Below, piece after piece: positions 36,650 through 45,490 of a DNA stretch of 64,000 bases. The position numbers and the translations under genes were made by a program. Below the pieces are notes generated by a model, which was given only the letters and a program-made list of their open reading frames with translations, was not told the DNA's origin and did not search any database. The stretch spans positions 62,001-126,000 of the forward strand of contig CANMEI010000010.1 in the NCBI GenBank assembly GCA_947496695.1, read 5' to 3'. Origin of the DNA: an uncultured Cellulophaga sp. GTDB lineage: Bacteria > Bacteroidota > Bacteroidia > Flavobacteriales > Flavobacteriaceae. How positions within the stretch are numbered: position 1 is the stretch's first letter; every line of letters begins with the position of its first letter.

Positions 36650-37390
36650 TTATTTTTTATAATGATGAATTGCTTCTTCAAAAAATGTAATAGCACTGTT
36701 CATAGTTAAAGAAGTTGTAGATAATATTGCACCTAAGAATTCATTTTCACTCCATTTTCCTTTTGATAGTTTTGAAAATTCAGAAGGGTTTATTTGACCT
36801 TTTTGATTATAACCACTAGCATATAAATAATGTGTGTTATTTAAATTATCTGGTATTGCTAATCCTAAACCTACTGATGTTTCACTATCGGATAATTTGG
36901 TGTAAATTCCAGTATCAAAATGATGTGGCCAAACTCTTATTGGAGTATTAAATTCAAATTCTTCATTTATTTTTTCAAGACTCTCTTGAGCTAATTGTCT
37001 TAACTTCATTAAATATATAAGCTCTTTGGCATCTTCAAGTTTAAAAGTATAAGATTCCGTAATTTCATAGGGCAGTTCATAATGAAATTTATAGTTATAC
37101 GATTTGTTTAAAAAAGCTATTGAAGTTTCTTCTAACCAATTTAAGACTTCTTTATGTTTTGCCCCATCAAGTCTAAAAGATGTAGTTCCGCTTTTAGAAA
37201 CCCATTGTAAAGAAAAACCTTTGTAGTTTAAAAGTAATTGATCATCATTTTCAGATAATGTATGAGTCTTTAAACATCCTTTTTCTGTATCAAAACCAAG
37301 ATTGGTATGGCTGTCATCCTCTTTTTTATCAAGAAAACTAATTCCTGCTGCAGCTAAATATTGTGCGGCTAAATGTATTTGTTCATTCAT
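36650..37390 (-). CDS. Hypothetical protein cotranscribed with the Rieske-GltS gene
   Basis: A 246-residue soluble protein with no family that I can name with confidence. Seen: N-terminal helix IHLAAQYLAAAGISF, a central RVWPHHFDTGIY motif (about 152-163) and a C-terminal SLTMNSAITFFEEAIHHYKK. Motifs of WPHHFD type occur in several uncharacterised families. It begins 3 bp after the stop of the Rieske-GltS gene, so the two are almost certainly in one operon and perhaps work together. No signal peptide, no membrane segment. Confidence 0.65.
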   Translation of the reverse strand: MNEQIHLAAQYLAAAGISFLDKKEDDSHTNLGFDTEKGCLKTHTLSENDDQLLLNYKGFSLQWVSKSGTTSFRLDGAKHKEVLNWLEETSIAFLNKSYNYKFHYELPYEITESYTFKLEDAKELIYLMKLRQLAQESLEKINEEFEFNTPIRVWPHHFDTGIYTKLSDSETSVGLGLAIPDNLNNTHYLYASGYNQKGQINPSEFSKLSKGKWSENEFLGAILSTTSLTMNSAITFFEEAIHHYKK

Positions 37391-37393
37391 AAT

Positions 37394-39007
37394 TTATAGT
37401 TTAATTCCTGCGTAGTTAATACCTGTTAAAAAGTGCATATCACGATCAAAAGTTGATAAATCATTAGCGTTAAATTTTGAAATATCATTATAGCCACAAG
37501 CACGAGCAACAACCTTAATTAGGTCATTCGTAGCACTAAAATAGTTGTGTAATTGTTTTGCTGATGCGTCTATAATTAATCTACTTCTTAACGATTCTTT
37601 TTGTGTGGCAATACCAACTGGACAGTTATTACTACCACAAGCGCGCATACCTAAACAGCCAATGGCCTGTAAGGCTGCGTTTGATACAGCAACAGCATCG
37701 GCACCTAACATTAGTGCTTTTGAAAAATCTTCAGCAACCCTTAAACCACCAGTTATAATTAAAGAAATATCTTTAGCACCTACACTATCTAAATATTTAC
37801 GAGCCCTTGCTAAAGCAGGAATTGTAGGTACATTAATATGATCTCTTAAAATAGTAGGAGCAGAGCCTGTTCCGCCACCACGACCATCAAGAATAATATA
37901 ATCTACACCTACATCAAGAGCAAACTGTATATCTTTTTCTATATGACTAGCTGCAATTTTAAACCCGATAGGGATTCCGCCAGTTTTATCTCTAACCTTT
38001 GTAGCAAAAGCTTTAAAATCTTCAACACCATGAAAATCAGGAAAAGTTGCTGGTGATATTGCAGTTTCTCCTTCTTTTAGTCCTCTAACTTCGGCTATTT
38101 CTTTACTTACTTTACTACCTGGTAAGTGGCCTCCTGTACCTGTTTTAGCACCTTGACCTCCTTTAAAATGGAAAGCTTGTACATTTTTAAGTTTATCCCA
38201 TGAAAAACCAAATTGTGCTGATGCTAATTCATAAAAATATTTTGAATTATTTTCTTGCTCTTTAGGCAACATACCGCCTTCTCCTGAACAGATACCTGTT
38301 CCTGAAAGTTCTGCTCCTTTTGATAAGGCTATTTTTGCCTCTCTCGATAAAGCACCAAAACTCATATCACTCACAAAAAGTGGCATAGCTAATGTTAATG
38401 GTTTTTTTGCATTTTTACCAATAACTACTTTTGTAATTACATCATCTTCATCTAATAAAGGTCTTATTGCTAACTGTGCTGGTAAAAATTGAATATTATC
38501 CCATTTTGGTAAAGTATCTCTATCAACTCCCATAGATGCAGAAACCCCATGATGACCTATATTTTTTAAACCATTTTGAGCAAGTTCTTTTATGTAACCA
38601 GTATAAGGTTCTGTTTCTTCAGGGTGTGTATCGGCATAAGCGCCTAAATATTGATTTCTATTAAATGGTTGTGGGTGATTTTGTAAATATGCAGTTATTT
38701 CAAAACCGTCAACTATTAAATTATCACCTTCTATTTTAGTAGAAAATTTGTGTAATACTTCTTTATTATTGTATTCTGAAACTCCTGAATCTACTCTGTA
38801 ATCCCAGCCATGAACTCCACAAATTAAATTGTGACCATCTACATGACCGTCAGACATTAATGCACCTCTGTGCAAACACCTGCCATAAAGTACAGAAATG
38901 TCACTGTCAAATTTTACAATGACTAAATCTAGATCGTTTACAAGCGCATGTTTTGGTTCTTTGTTTTTTAACTCACTGACTTTGGCAATTGAAATTGGCT
39001 CTTTCAT
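37394..39007 (-). CDS. Rieske-domain/glutamate synthase-like FMN fusion protein
   Basis: A 537-residue fusion. Residues 1-105 form a Rieske [2Fe-2S] domain with ligands Cys44-X-His46 and Cys63-X2-His66 (CLHRG ... CGVHGWDY). Residues about 150-530 are the FMN-binding central domain of glutamate synthase: GEGGMLPKEQENNSKYFYEL, HFKGGQGAKTGTGGHLPG, VDYIILDGRGGGTGSAPT, and a Cys-X5-Cys-X4-Cys [3Fe-4S] motif in GCLGMRACGSNNCPVG. There is no glutaminase domain and no partner GltD in view. Electrons could enter by the Rieske centre. The reaction is unknown; the domain assignment is firm. Confidence 0.9.
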   Translation of the reverse strand: MKEPISIAKVSELKNKEPKHALVNDLDLVIVKFDSDISVLYGRCLHRGALMSDGHVDGHNLICGVHGWDYRVDSGVSEYNNKEVLHKFSTKIEGDNLIVDGFEITAYLQNHPQPFNRNQYLGAYADTHPEETEPYTGYIKELAQNGLKNIGHHGVSASMGVDRDTLPKWDNIQFLPAQLAIRPLLDEDDVITKVVIGKNAKKPLTLAMPLFVSDMSFGALSREAKIALSKGAELSGTGICSGEGGMLPKEQENNSKYFYELASAQFGFSWDKLKNVQAFHFKGGQGAKTGTGGHLPGSKVSKEIAEVRGLKEGETAISPATFPDFHGVEDFKAFATKVRDKTGGIPIGFKIAASHIEKDIQFALDVGVDYIILDGRGGGTGSAPTILRDHINVPTIPALARARKYLDSVGAKDISLIITGGLRVAEDFSKALMLGADAVAVSNAALQAIGCLGMRACGSNNCPVGIATQKESLRSRLIIDASAKQLHNYFSATNDLIKVVARACGYNDISKFNANDLSTFDRDMHFLTGINYAGIKL

Positions 39008-39289
39008 TGGCTATTTTTTGAGAATTTATATTTTCGTCGAGATTAAATAACTTTACTTTCAATAAATATTTTAATTAAGAATAATTCTAAATGAATTTTA
39101 TTTTTTTTGACTAACCACATTTCATAAATGTTTTAGTATTCGAAAAGGGTAAATATTAAAAACATAAATATTTGAATTTCAAGAAGTTTTTGCTTGTGTT
39201 AGTTGTTGAAGTTTACATTCTACAATTGATAAAAATTAAAATTTTATAGACAACAAAATACTTTCTAAAAACTTTAATATTTTTGCAAA

Positions 39290-39748
39290 ATGAACGATAA
39301 CTTTGTTAATGAGTATTTTGGTATTGGTATTCAAAATGGTAAAACACCAGAGAATTTAGGCGTTTTATGGCGCTCAGCTCAAAATTTAGGAGCCAGCTTT
39401 ATTTTCACCATTGGCAATCGTTATGCTAAACAAGCGTGTGACACACACAATGCAGTAAAATCAATGCCTTATTACCATTATAATACTTTTGAAGAGTTTT
39501 TAAAAAATCAACCTAAAGGAACTAGAATTGTAGGTGTTGAGCTCGATGAGTCTGCTCAAGATTTAGAGGAATTTCACCATCCGAGACGTTGTGTATATTT
39601 ATTAGGAGCAGAAGATCATGGACTAACTAAAGAAGCAATTGAGAAATCTCATTTTTTGGTTAAATTTAAATCTCAATTAAGTTTAAATGTATCTGTTGCT
39701 GGTAGTATTATTATGTATGATCGTCAATTGAATAAACCTAGAAGTTAA
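39290..39748 (+). CDS. SpoU/TrmH-family RNA methyltransferase
   Basis: A 152-residue SPOUT-class 2'-O-methyltransferase. The conserved motif 1 region is TPENLGVLWRSAQNLGAS, motif 2 VYLLGAEDHGLTKEAI, and motif 3 LSLNVSVAGSIIMYDR, which together form the SAM-binding knot. It lacks the N-terminal extension of rRNA-specific members, so a tRNA target is more likely, but the position is not determined. A TATTTTTG box overlaps the region just before the ATG (39278-39285). It stands alone and ends in a weak hairpin. Confidence 0.9.
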   Translation: MNDNFVNEYFGIGIQNGKTPENLGVLWRSAQNLGASFIFTIGNRYAKQACDTHNAVKSMPYYHYNTFEEFLKNQPKGTRIVGVELDESAQDLEEFHHPRRCVYLLGAEDHGLTKEAIEKSHFLVKFKSQLSLNVSVAGSIIMYDRQLNKPRS

Positions 39749-39758
39749 TAAAACTTCT
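39740..39758 (+). terminator. Weak terminator at the end of the SpoU methyltransferase gene
   Basis: AGAAGTT / AACTTCT (7-bp stem, 5-base loop) followed by TTTCTTT; it spans the stop codon. Confidence 0.55.
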
Positions 39759-40055
39759 TTTCTTTAATTATATATTATTTAACCAAAATTGCATATTTAA
39801 TAGTTTAAAGCTAGTTATCTTAATTTTATTTTGAAAACAACTGATTATTAGTTAGATACACTTTTTTGCAGATGAATCTACATCTTTTTATAAAATTACA
39901 TCTAAAAATTGACACTATCAATTTGTTAAATATTTGTAAAATACAGCTAAAACTGTTTAAAAATTAACTCTTCAATAATTTTGAATTAATATCAATGTAA
40001 GTAGTCATCTATAATTTTGAATGAAAATTATTTTAATTCTAATTCAAAAAATCAA
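39759..40055. other. Upstream region of the TonB receptor
   Basis: AT-rich region of about 300 bp with no credible ORF. TAATTTTG at 40012-40019 is a good -7 match 36 bp before the receptor's ATG; no paired -33 box is evident. Confidence 0.5.
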
Positions 40056-42557
40056 ATGCAATTTAAATTTTTACTTACAATTTTTGCGAGCCTTTCTTTA
40101 TTAGTGGTAAACGGGCAAAATACAGAGGTTTTAAAAGGTACTATTACTACAAAACAAGGTAGTCCGATTATGGGAGCTAATGTTTCAATTAAAGCATTGC
40201 AAATTGGAACAACATCAAACTTTGATGGAGTTTATGAAATAGCCTTAGAAAATAATAAATCATACACGCTAGAGATATCTCATATTGGATATAATACGAT
40301 TTATAAAAACGTAACAATAACTTTAGGTGAAAGTGTACAAAACTTTGTTTTAGAGGAGAATTCATATCAATTAGAAGGTTTTATTGTAACGTCTCAAAAA
40401 AGAGAGCAAGCAAATAAAGATGTACCTATTGCTATTACTTCTTATGGAACCGAGTTTATCGATAATCAAGGGACGTATGAGTATGATGCGTTATCAGAAT
40501 ATGTTCCTGGTTTTCAAGTTCAAATTCAAAGTGTAAATAACCCAGGGGTGGTTATTAGAGGTATTACTAGTGATAGTGGAGACTCTAGAGTAGAGCCAAG
40601 AGTGTCTATTTTTCAAGACGGAGTATCTATAAGTAAATCTAGAGGTTCGGTAGTTGAACTTTTTGATATAGAGCGTGTTGAAGTTTTAAAAGGCCCGCAA
40701 GGAACTTTGTTTGGTCGTGGTGCGCAAATTGGAGCTATGCACATTATCCAAAATAAAGCAAAAAAGGAAAACTCAGGATCTGTAAAAATTGGTTTTGGAA
40801 ATTATAATCAAATTTTAGCCACAGGTTATGGAAATACTATTTTGGCTAAAGACAAATTATTTTTACGTGTTGCAGGTATTTATAATGGTAGAGATGGGTA
40901 TATTGAAAACCTTTCTGGTGGCGATTTAAATGGTAAAGAAACGTTAGCGTTTAGAGGTTCTTTAAAATATATGATTAATAATAAAACATCATTTGATATT
41001 ATTGGTAATTGGCAACATGATACGCCTCCTGGAACATCATTCAAAAGTGGAACCTATGCACCTTTAGGTGGCGATTTAAGCCCAAATACATTTGCAGATT
41101 TAGAACGTGGTGAAGAATTAGGTGTTAATAGGCATGTGTATGGTGTTACTGGTATTTTAAAACACAATATGAATGACGTTTGGGACTTTACATCTATTAC
41201 AGCATATAGAGGTTTTGATTCTGATGAAGTTTTTGATGCAGATGGTACTGCAGCTCCGGCATTGTTTTTTAGAGAAATTTCTGAAGGTCAACAATTCAGC
41301 CAAGAAATTCGTTTCAATTTTGATAATAATGAAAAGTTTAGAGGTTTTTTTGGTGCTAATTTTTTCTTTGAAGACGGCTCTCAAGAAGTGCCATGGGAAA
41401 CTAACGAGCAGAGTTATGCTATGTTAATTTTGAGTCCTTCTACATTTGTAATAAATGGAACTCCAATACTATTACCAAATATTCCTGATGATTCAACCAT
41501 ATTTGGTGATTTAGCAGGCGCACCTTTAGATGATTATAATTATGAAGTTTCTAAAAATTTTGGTAGAAATTTTTCTGGTGATATTTTTGCTGATGCTTCT
41601 TATGATTTTTCCGATAAGTTGTCATTAACTTTAGGTTTACGAGCTACTTGGGAAAATAGTAATGCTGCATATGAAGTGGAAAATTCAGAAGATCCTTCAA
41701 ACTTGGGGTTTTTAACAGGCAATTATCCAAATATTTTATTTGCACCAACTAATGGAAGAATTGAAGCAAGTGAAAACTTTTTGTCAGCAGTAGGTCGTTT
41801 TGCTGTAAATTATGATATAAATGATAATATTGCATTGTTTGGTACAACGGCTAGAGGTAGAAGACCAAATGTAATTAACATAACTGCGGCAGAAACTACT
41901 GTTTTATCTGATGAAATTGTATGGTCTTATGAAGTTGGAGCTAAATCGTTATTCTTGAATAATAGATTGCAATTTGATGTGAATGCATATACGTATGATT
42001 ATTCTAATTTTCAAACAAGCATTGCTACATTAAATGAAGGTGTGCTTGATACATCAACAAAAGACAGTGGTAATGCAAAATCTTATGGTTTTGAAGTAGC
42101 TACACAATATGCGTTTACAAAAACAAGTACATTTTTTGCAAATTACGGATTTATTGATGCGAGTTTTGATGATAAAGATTCTGATGGGAATGACCAAGAA
42201 TTAGCAGGTAATACATTTAGGTTAACGCCAAAGCATTCTTTTTCATTAGGCTTCAATATTAATCCTAAGGTAAATAAAAATGTAGATTTCTTTTTCAGAC
42301 CTACGTATACTTTTAAATCAAAAGTATTTTTTGAAGAAACAAACTTGCCTACTATATCGCAAGATGATTATGGTTTGTTAAACTTTAGATTAGGTTTAGA
42401 ATTTAATAAAAAGCATGAAATTATATTCTTTATGAATAATGTTTTAGATGAAGCATATATAATTGATGCGGGTAATACTGGTGGTGCTTTTGGTATTCCA
42501 ACTTTTATAGGTGGTGCACCAAGATTTTATGGTATACAACTTAAAACTCGCTTCTAA
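40056..42557 (+). CDS. TonB-dependent receptor with carboxypeptidase-like N-domain
   Basis: An 833-residue outer-membrane transporter. The signal peptide is MQFKFLLTIFASLSLLVVNG. A carboxypeptidase-D-like domain (about 25-110, GTITTKQGSPIMGANVSIKA) precedes the plug (EQANKDVPIAITSYG ... FDIERVEVLKGPQGTLFGRG) and the barrel, which ends FYGIQLKTRF. The ATG at 40056 is chosen because the longer TTG reading frame begins inside a promoter-like box. No SusD gene accompanies it. The plug-barrel layout resembles receptors for siderophores or small molecules more than SusC. The next gene, 78 bp downstream after a hairpin, encodes a hydrolase-GDPD fusion and may process the imported compound. Confidence 0.9.
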   Translation: MQFKFLLTIFASLSLLVVNGQNTEVLKGTITTKQGSPIMGANVSIKALQIGTTSNFDGVYEIALENNKSYTLEISHIGYNTIYKNVTITLGESVQNFVLEENSYQLEGFIVTSQKREQANKDVPIAITSYGTEFIDNQGTYEYDALSEYVPGFQVQIQSVNNPGVVIRGITSDSGDSRVEPRVSIFQDGVSISKSRGSVVELFDIERVEVLKGPQGTLFGRGAQIGAMHIIQNKAKKENSGSVKIGFGNYNQILATGYGNTILAKDKLFLRVAGIYNGRDGYIENLSGGDLNGKETLAFRGSLKYMINNKTSFDIIGNWQHDTPPGTSFKSGTYAPLGGDLSPNTFADLERGEELGVNRHVYGVTGILKHNMNDVWDFTSITAYRGFDSDEVFDADGTAAPALFFREISEGQQFSQEIRFNFDNNEKFRGFFGANFFFEDGSQEVPWETNEQSYAMLILSPSTFVINGTPILLPNIPDDSTIFGDLAGAPLDDYNYEVSKNFGRNFSGDIFADASYDFSDKLSLTLGLRATWENSNAAYEVENSEDPSNLGFLTGNYPNILFAPTNGRIEASENFLSAVGRFAVNYDINDNIALFGTTARGRRPNVINITAAETTVLSDEIVWSYEVGAKSLFLNNRLQFDVNAYTYDYSNFQTSIATLNEGVLDTSTKDSGNAKSYGFEVATQYAFTKTSTFFANYGFIDASFDDKDSDGNDQELAGNTFRLTPKHSFSLGFNINPKVNKNVDFFFRPTYTFKSKVFFEETNLPTISQDDYGLLNFRLGLEFNKKHEIIFFMNNVLDEAYIIDAGNTGGAFGIPTFIGGAPRFYGIQLKTRF

Positions 42558-42587
42558 AACCATTAAAAAATTAAATAATTAAATAAT

Positions 42588-42617
42588 AAACTACGTTAAT
42601 AACCTTAACGTAGTTTT
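42588..42617 (+). terminator. Hairpin between TonB receptor and hydrolase-GDPD gene
   Basis: A perfect 12-bp stem (AAACTACGTTAA / TTAACGTAGTTT) with 5-base loop and a short TTTTA run. It would terminate the receptor transcript at least partly, so the downstream gene may have lower or separate expression. Confidence 0.75.
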
Positions 42618-42634
42618 ATAATTATCAATAAATT

Positions 42635-44407
42635 ATGAAAAAAGAATATGTGTTACTATTGTTTTTAATTGTATTTTTTCAAGCATTAAATGCACAAATA
42701 CTAACAAAACAAACTACTGTTTTAAATATAGAAGAAGCCATTAAAACATCAGAAAACCAAGTTGAAAATTTAAAACCGAATAATGAAGCAAAAATTATTT
42801 GGTCACAAGAGTATAAGGATAAACAATCACCTATAGCATTTGTATACCTACATGGGTTTGGAGCAAGCAGTAGAGAAGGTGAACCAATTATGTCTATGTT
42901 ATCTAAAAAATATGGGGCAAATGTTTATATGTCTCGTTTAAAAGAACACGGACTTAGTAGAGCAGATAATTATAAAAAATTAACACCCGAAAACTATATC
43001 GCATCTGCTAAAGAAGCTCTCGAAATAGGTAAAATAATAGGTGAGAAAATAATATTAGTAAGTACATCCACTGGTGGTACTTTAAGTTTAAAACTAGCTT
43101 CTGAAGATCTATCAATTGCAGGTTTAGTAATGTATTCTCCTTTTATTGGACTTAAAAACCCTGCTTTTAAAGCTATTGTAACATCAGAAGGTAAAGCCGG
43201 TTTTATAAAAATGAATGGTGGTGAAATTATGAAACAAGAGCGACCAGAAGAAGAAAGTAAATATTGGTCAACTTCATACCATATTGATGGTTATGAAGCA
43301 TTAATAAAAATGCTCTTAAGTACGGCTACTCAAGAAACTTTTACAAAAGTAAAAGCACCTACTTTTGTAGGATATTTTTACAAAAATGAAGAAGAGCAAG
43401 ATCAAGTTGTTTCAGTTTTAGCACTTTTAAAAATGTATGATCAATTAGGTACTCCAAATAATAAGAAAATAAAAGTAGCTTTTCCTGAAGCAGGCAATCA
43501 CGTAATTGCTTGTGATTTAAGGTCAAACGATTGGAAAGGAGTTTATAACCAAACAGTTAGTTTTATTGATACTATTATTTTACAAAAAGAACAGACATAT
43601 GATTTTGAATTACAAGGTCATAGAGGTGCTCGTGGCTTAGAGCCTGAAAATACCATTTTAGCATTTAAAAAGGCATTAGATTTAGGTGTAAATACATTAG
43701 AATTAGACGTTGTAATTACTAAAGATCATAAAGTGGTAGTTTCTCATGAACCTTGGTTAAATTATGAGCTTACATTAGATGCTGATGGAAATACTATTTC
43801 AGAAGATGAAGCCTTAGCATTTAATATTTATGCAAATAAGTACAAGGTTATAAAAAAATATGATGTAGGATCTCTTGGTAATCCTAAATTTCCTGAACAA
43901 CGAAAAGTAAAAACATACAAACCTTTATTATCAGAAGTAATAAATTATGTTGAAGCTGTAAATTCTGATATTTTATATAATATTGAAATCAAAAGTACTC
44001 CTGCAGATGAAGCTAAAGGATTTCAGCCTAGTGTTAATGAATTTTCAGATCTTTTAATATCAGAATTAAAAAAAGCAAATTTACCTTTAGATAGAGTAGT
44101 GGTTCAAAGTTTTGATCCACGAGTTTTAGAATATTTACACCAAACATATCCAGAGTATACCTTATCATTTTTAACCTACCAAGATGATTTTAAAACAAAT
44201 ATGAAACAATTGAGTTTTGTACCTGAAATATACAGTCCGTATTATCCATTATTGAACAACAATGAAGTTGAGATAATACATAATAAAAACATGAAAGTTA
44301 TACCTTGGACTGTAAATAAAAAGCAAGAAATGATTAGTTTATTAAACATGGGAGTAGACGGTATTATTACCGATTATCCAGATATTGCGATTCCATTAAA
44401 GAATTAA
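42635..44407 (+). CDS. Alpha/beta hydrolase fused to glycerophosphodiester phosphodiesterase
   Basis: A 590-residue exported bifunctional protein with a signal peptide ending LNA-Q. The N-terminal alpha/beta-hydrolase (about 65-310) has the oxyanion entry YLHGFGASSREGEP and the nucleophile motif STSTG with Ser145; the first position is Ser instead of the usual Gly. The C-terminal GDPD domain has the catalytic HRG at 329-331, Glu356 and Asp358 in LELD, His371, and a late GVDGIITDYPD. Such a fusion could remove an acyl group and then cleave a glycerophosphodiester, i.e. break down phospholipids or lysolipids. The upstream TonB receptor is the obvious partner. Domain calls are firm; substrate inferred. 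Confidence 0.88.
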   Translation: MKKEYVLLLFLIVFFQALNAQILTKQTTVLNIEEAIKTSENQVENLKPNNEAKIIWSQEYKDKQSPIAFVYLHGFGASSREGEPIMSMLSKKYGANVYMSRLKEHGLSRADNYKKLTPENYIASAKEALEIGKIIGEKIILVSTSTGGTLSLKLASEDLSIAGLVMYSPFIGLKNPAFKAIVTSEGKAGFIKMNGGEIMKQERPEEESKYWSTSYHIDGYEALIKMLLSTATQETFTKVKAPTFVGYFYKNEEEQDQVVSVLALLKMYDQLGTPNNKKIKVAFPEAGNHVIACDLRSNDWKGVYNQTVSFIDTIILQKEQTYDFELQGHRGARGLEPENTILAFKKALDLGVNTLELDVVITKDHKVVVSHEPWLNYELTLDADGNTISEDEALAFNIYANKYKVIKKYDVGSLGNPKFPEQRKVKTYKPLLSEVINYVEAVNSDILYNIEIKSTPADEAKGFQPSVNEFSDLLISELKKANLPLDRVVVQSFDPRVLEYLHQTYPEYTLSFLTYQDDFKTNMKQLSFVPEIYSPYYPLLNNNEVEIIHNKNMKVIPWTVNKKQEMISLLNMGVDGIITDYPDIAIPLKN

Positions 44408-44422
44408 AATTTATTAAGTCTG

Positions 44423-44471
44423 AAACAAAAAACCATTAACTAACTTTTACTTTAGTAATGGTTTTTTGTTT
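44423..44471. terminator. Terminator between GDPD fusion gene and convergent AraC gene
   Basis: A 16-bp stem (core AAAAAACCATTA / TAATGGTTTTTT) with a 17-base loop. It includes the stop codon of the minus-strand gene and has T-runs in both directions. Confidence 0.8.
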
Positions 44472-45358
44472 TTAAACTGTGTTGCTGTAATTCCTGTATT
44501 ACGTTTGAAAAACTGATTAAAATTAGCAACCTCATTAAAATTTAATGCATACGCAACTTCTGCAACAGATTTGTCCATTTGATGTAATAGTGTTTTTGCG
44601 TATAAAATTTTATAATCAATTATTATTTTTTGAGCACTTTTTCCAGTAGCGTTTTTTACACATTCCGTTAAATAAATTGGACTAATATTAAGAAGAGAAG
44701 CATATTCATTTACAGATAAAAATTGATTGTTATTTGAGTGTATTTCTTGTTCAAATTTAGACATAATAGTTTCAAACCTATTTAAGGTTACAATACCTTT
44801 ATTGTCTTGTGTAAATCGTTTTACTTTATACAAAAGGGTAAGTAATAATGAACTTACAATTTCAGAATTATATTCTTTTTCACTTCTTGATTCAGTATAT
44901 AATTCTTCAGCAATGGTAACTAGATCTTTAAAATTATTTTCTGATAATTGATACAATGACATTGTATGAATTTTGAAAAAAGGAAATTCATTTTGAAGGC
45001 CATAAGATTGATTTAAATTATTTAAAATTGAAGATTTAAAATAAATGATATATCCATTATCATCGTCAATATCATTTATCGGGTTTTTACTATAATTAAT
45101 TACTTGAAATGGAGAAATAATTGCCAAACTATTATATATTTCTTGAAGAGTCTCACTTCCAATTTGAACATTTTTTGTGTTTTTTTGTAATATACCTATC
45201 TCATAAAAATCACGCTTATGAGGTCCTGAAAATTTCTTATCAGGATTTATATTTTTTTTATGCTTATGCATTCTTCTAATGTAGAAACTTTTATTGTAAT
45301 TATTAGCAGTTTCAGTACCATTCACAAAATAATTATTTATATCATTAAATACTTTCAT
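44447..45358 (-). CDS. AraC-family transcriptional regulator
   Basis: A 303-residue AraC/XylS protein. The N-terminal half is a cupin-like sensor (KKFSGPHKRDFYEIGILQK). The C-terminal DNA-binding domain has two helix-turn-helix motifs, the first around LSVNEYASLLNISPIYLTEC and the second in KSVAEVAYALNFNEVANFNQ with the ending FFKRNTGITATQFKNKK. It is divergent from the DUF1566 lipoprotein and the RND efflux genes and is the best local candidate for their regulator. The ligand is unknown. Confidence 0.9.
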   Translation of the reverse strand: MKVFNDINNYFVNGTETANNYNKSFYIRRMHKHKKNINPDKKFSGPHKRDFYEIGILQKNTKNVQIGSETLQEIYNSLAIISPFQVINYSKNPINDIDDDNGYIIYFKSSILNNLNQSYGLQNEFPFFKIHTMSLYQLSENNFKDLVTIAEELYTESRSEKEYNSEIVSSLLLTLLYKVKRFTQDNKGIVTLNRFETIMSKFEQEIHSNNNQFLSVNEYASLLNISPIYLTECVKNATGKSAQKIIIDYKILYAKTLLHQMDKSVAEVAYALNFNEVANFNQFFKRNTGITATQFKNKKPLLK

Positions 45359-45490
45359 TCTATTTATTAAAGCTTAATAACTTTAAAGATATAAAAACTT
45401 AAATAATAATCTTATTTACTCAAATTATAATGCATATTAAAGTTTTGTAATTAAATAATTTTGTAGATTAAATTAAAAACAATTTAAAAA

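Noticed and set aside
40017..40055. Longer TonB receptor from TTG at 40017
   Set aside because: The TTG is part of a TAATTTTG box and the extension would put 13 polar residues before the signal peptide.
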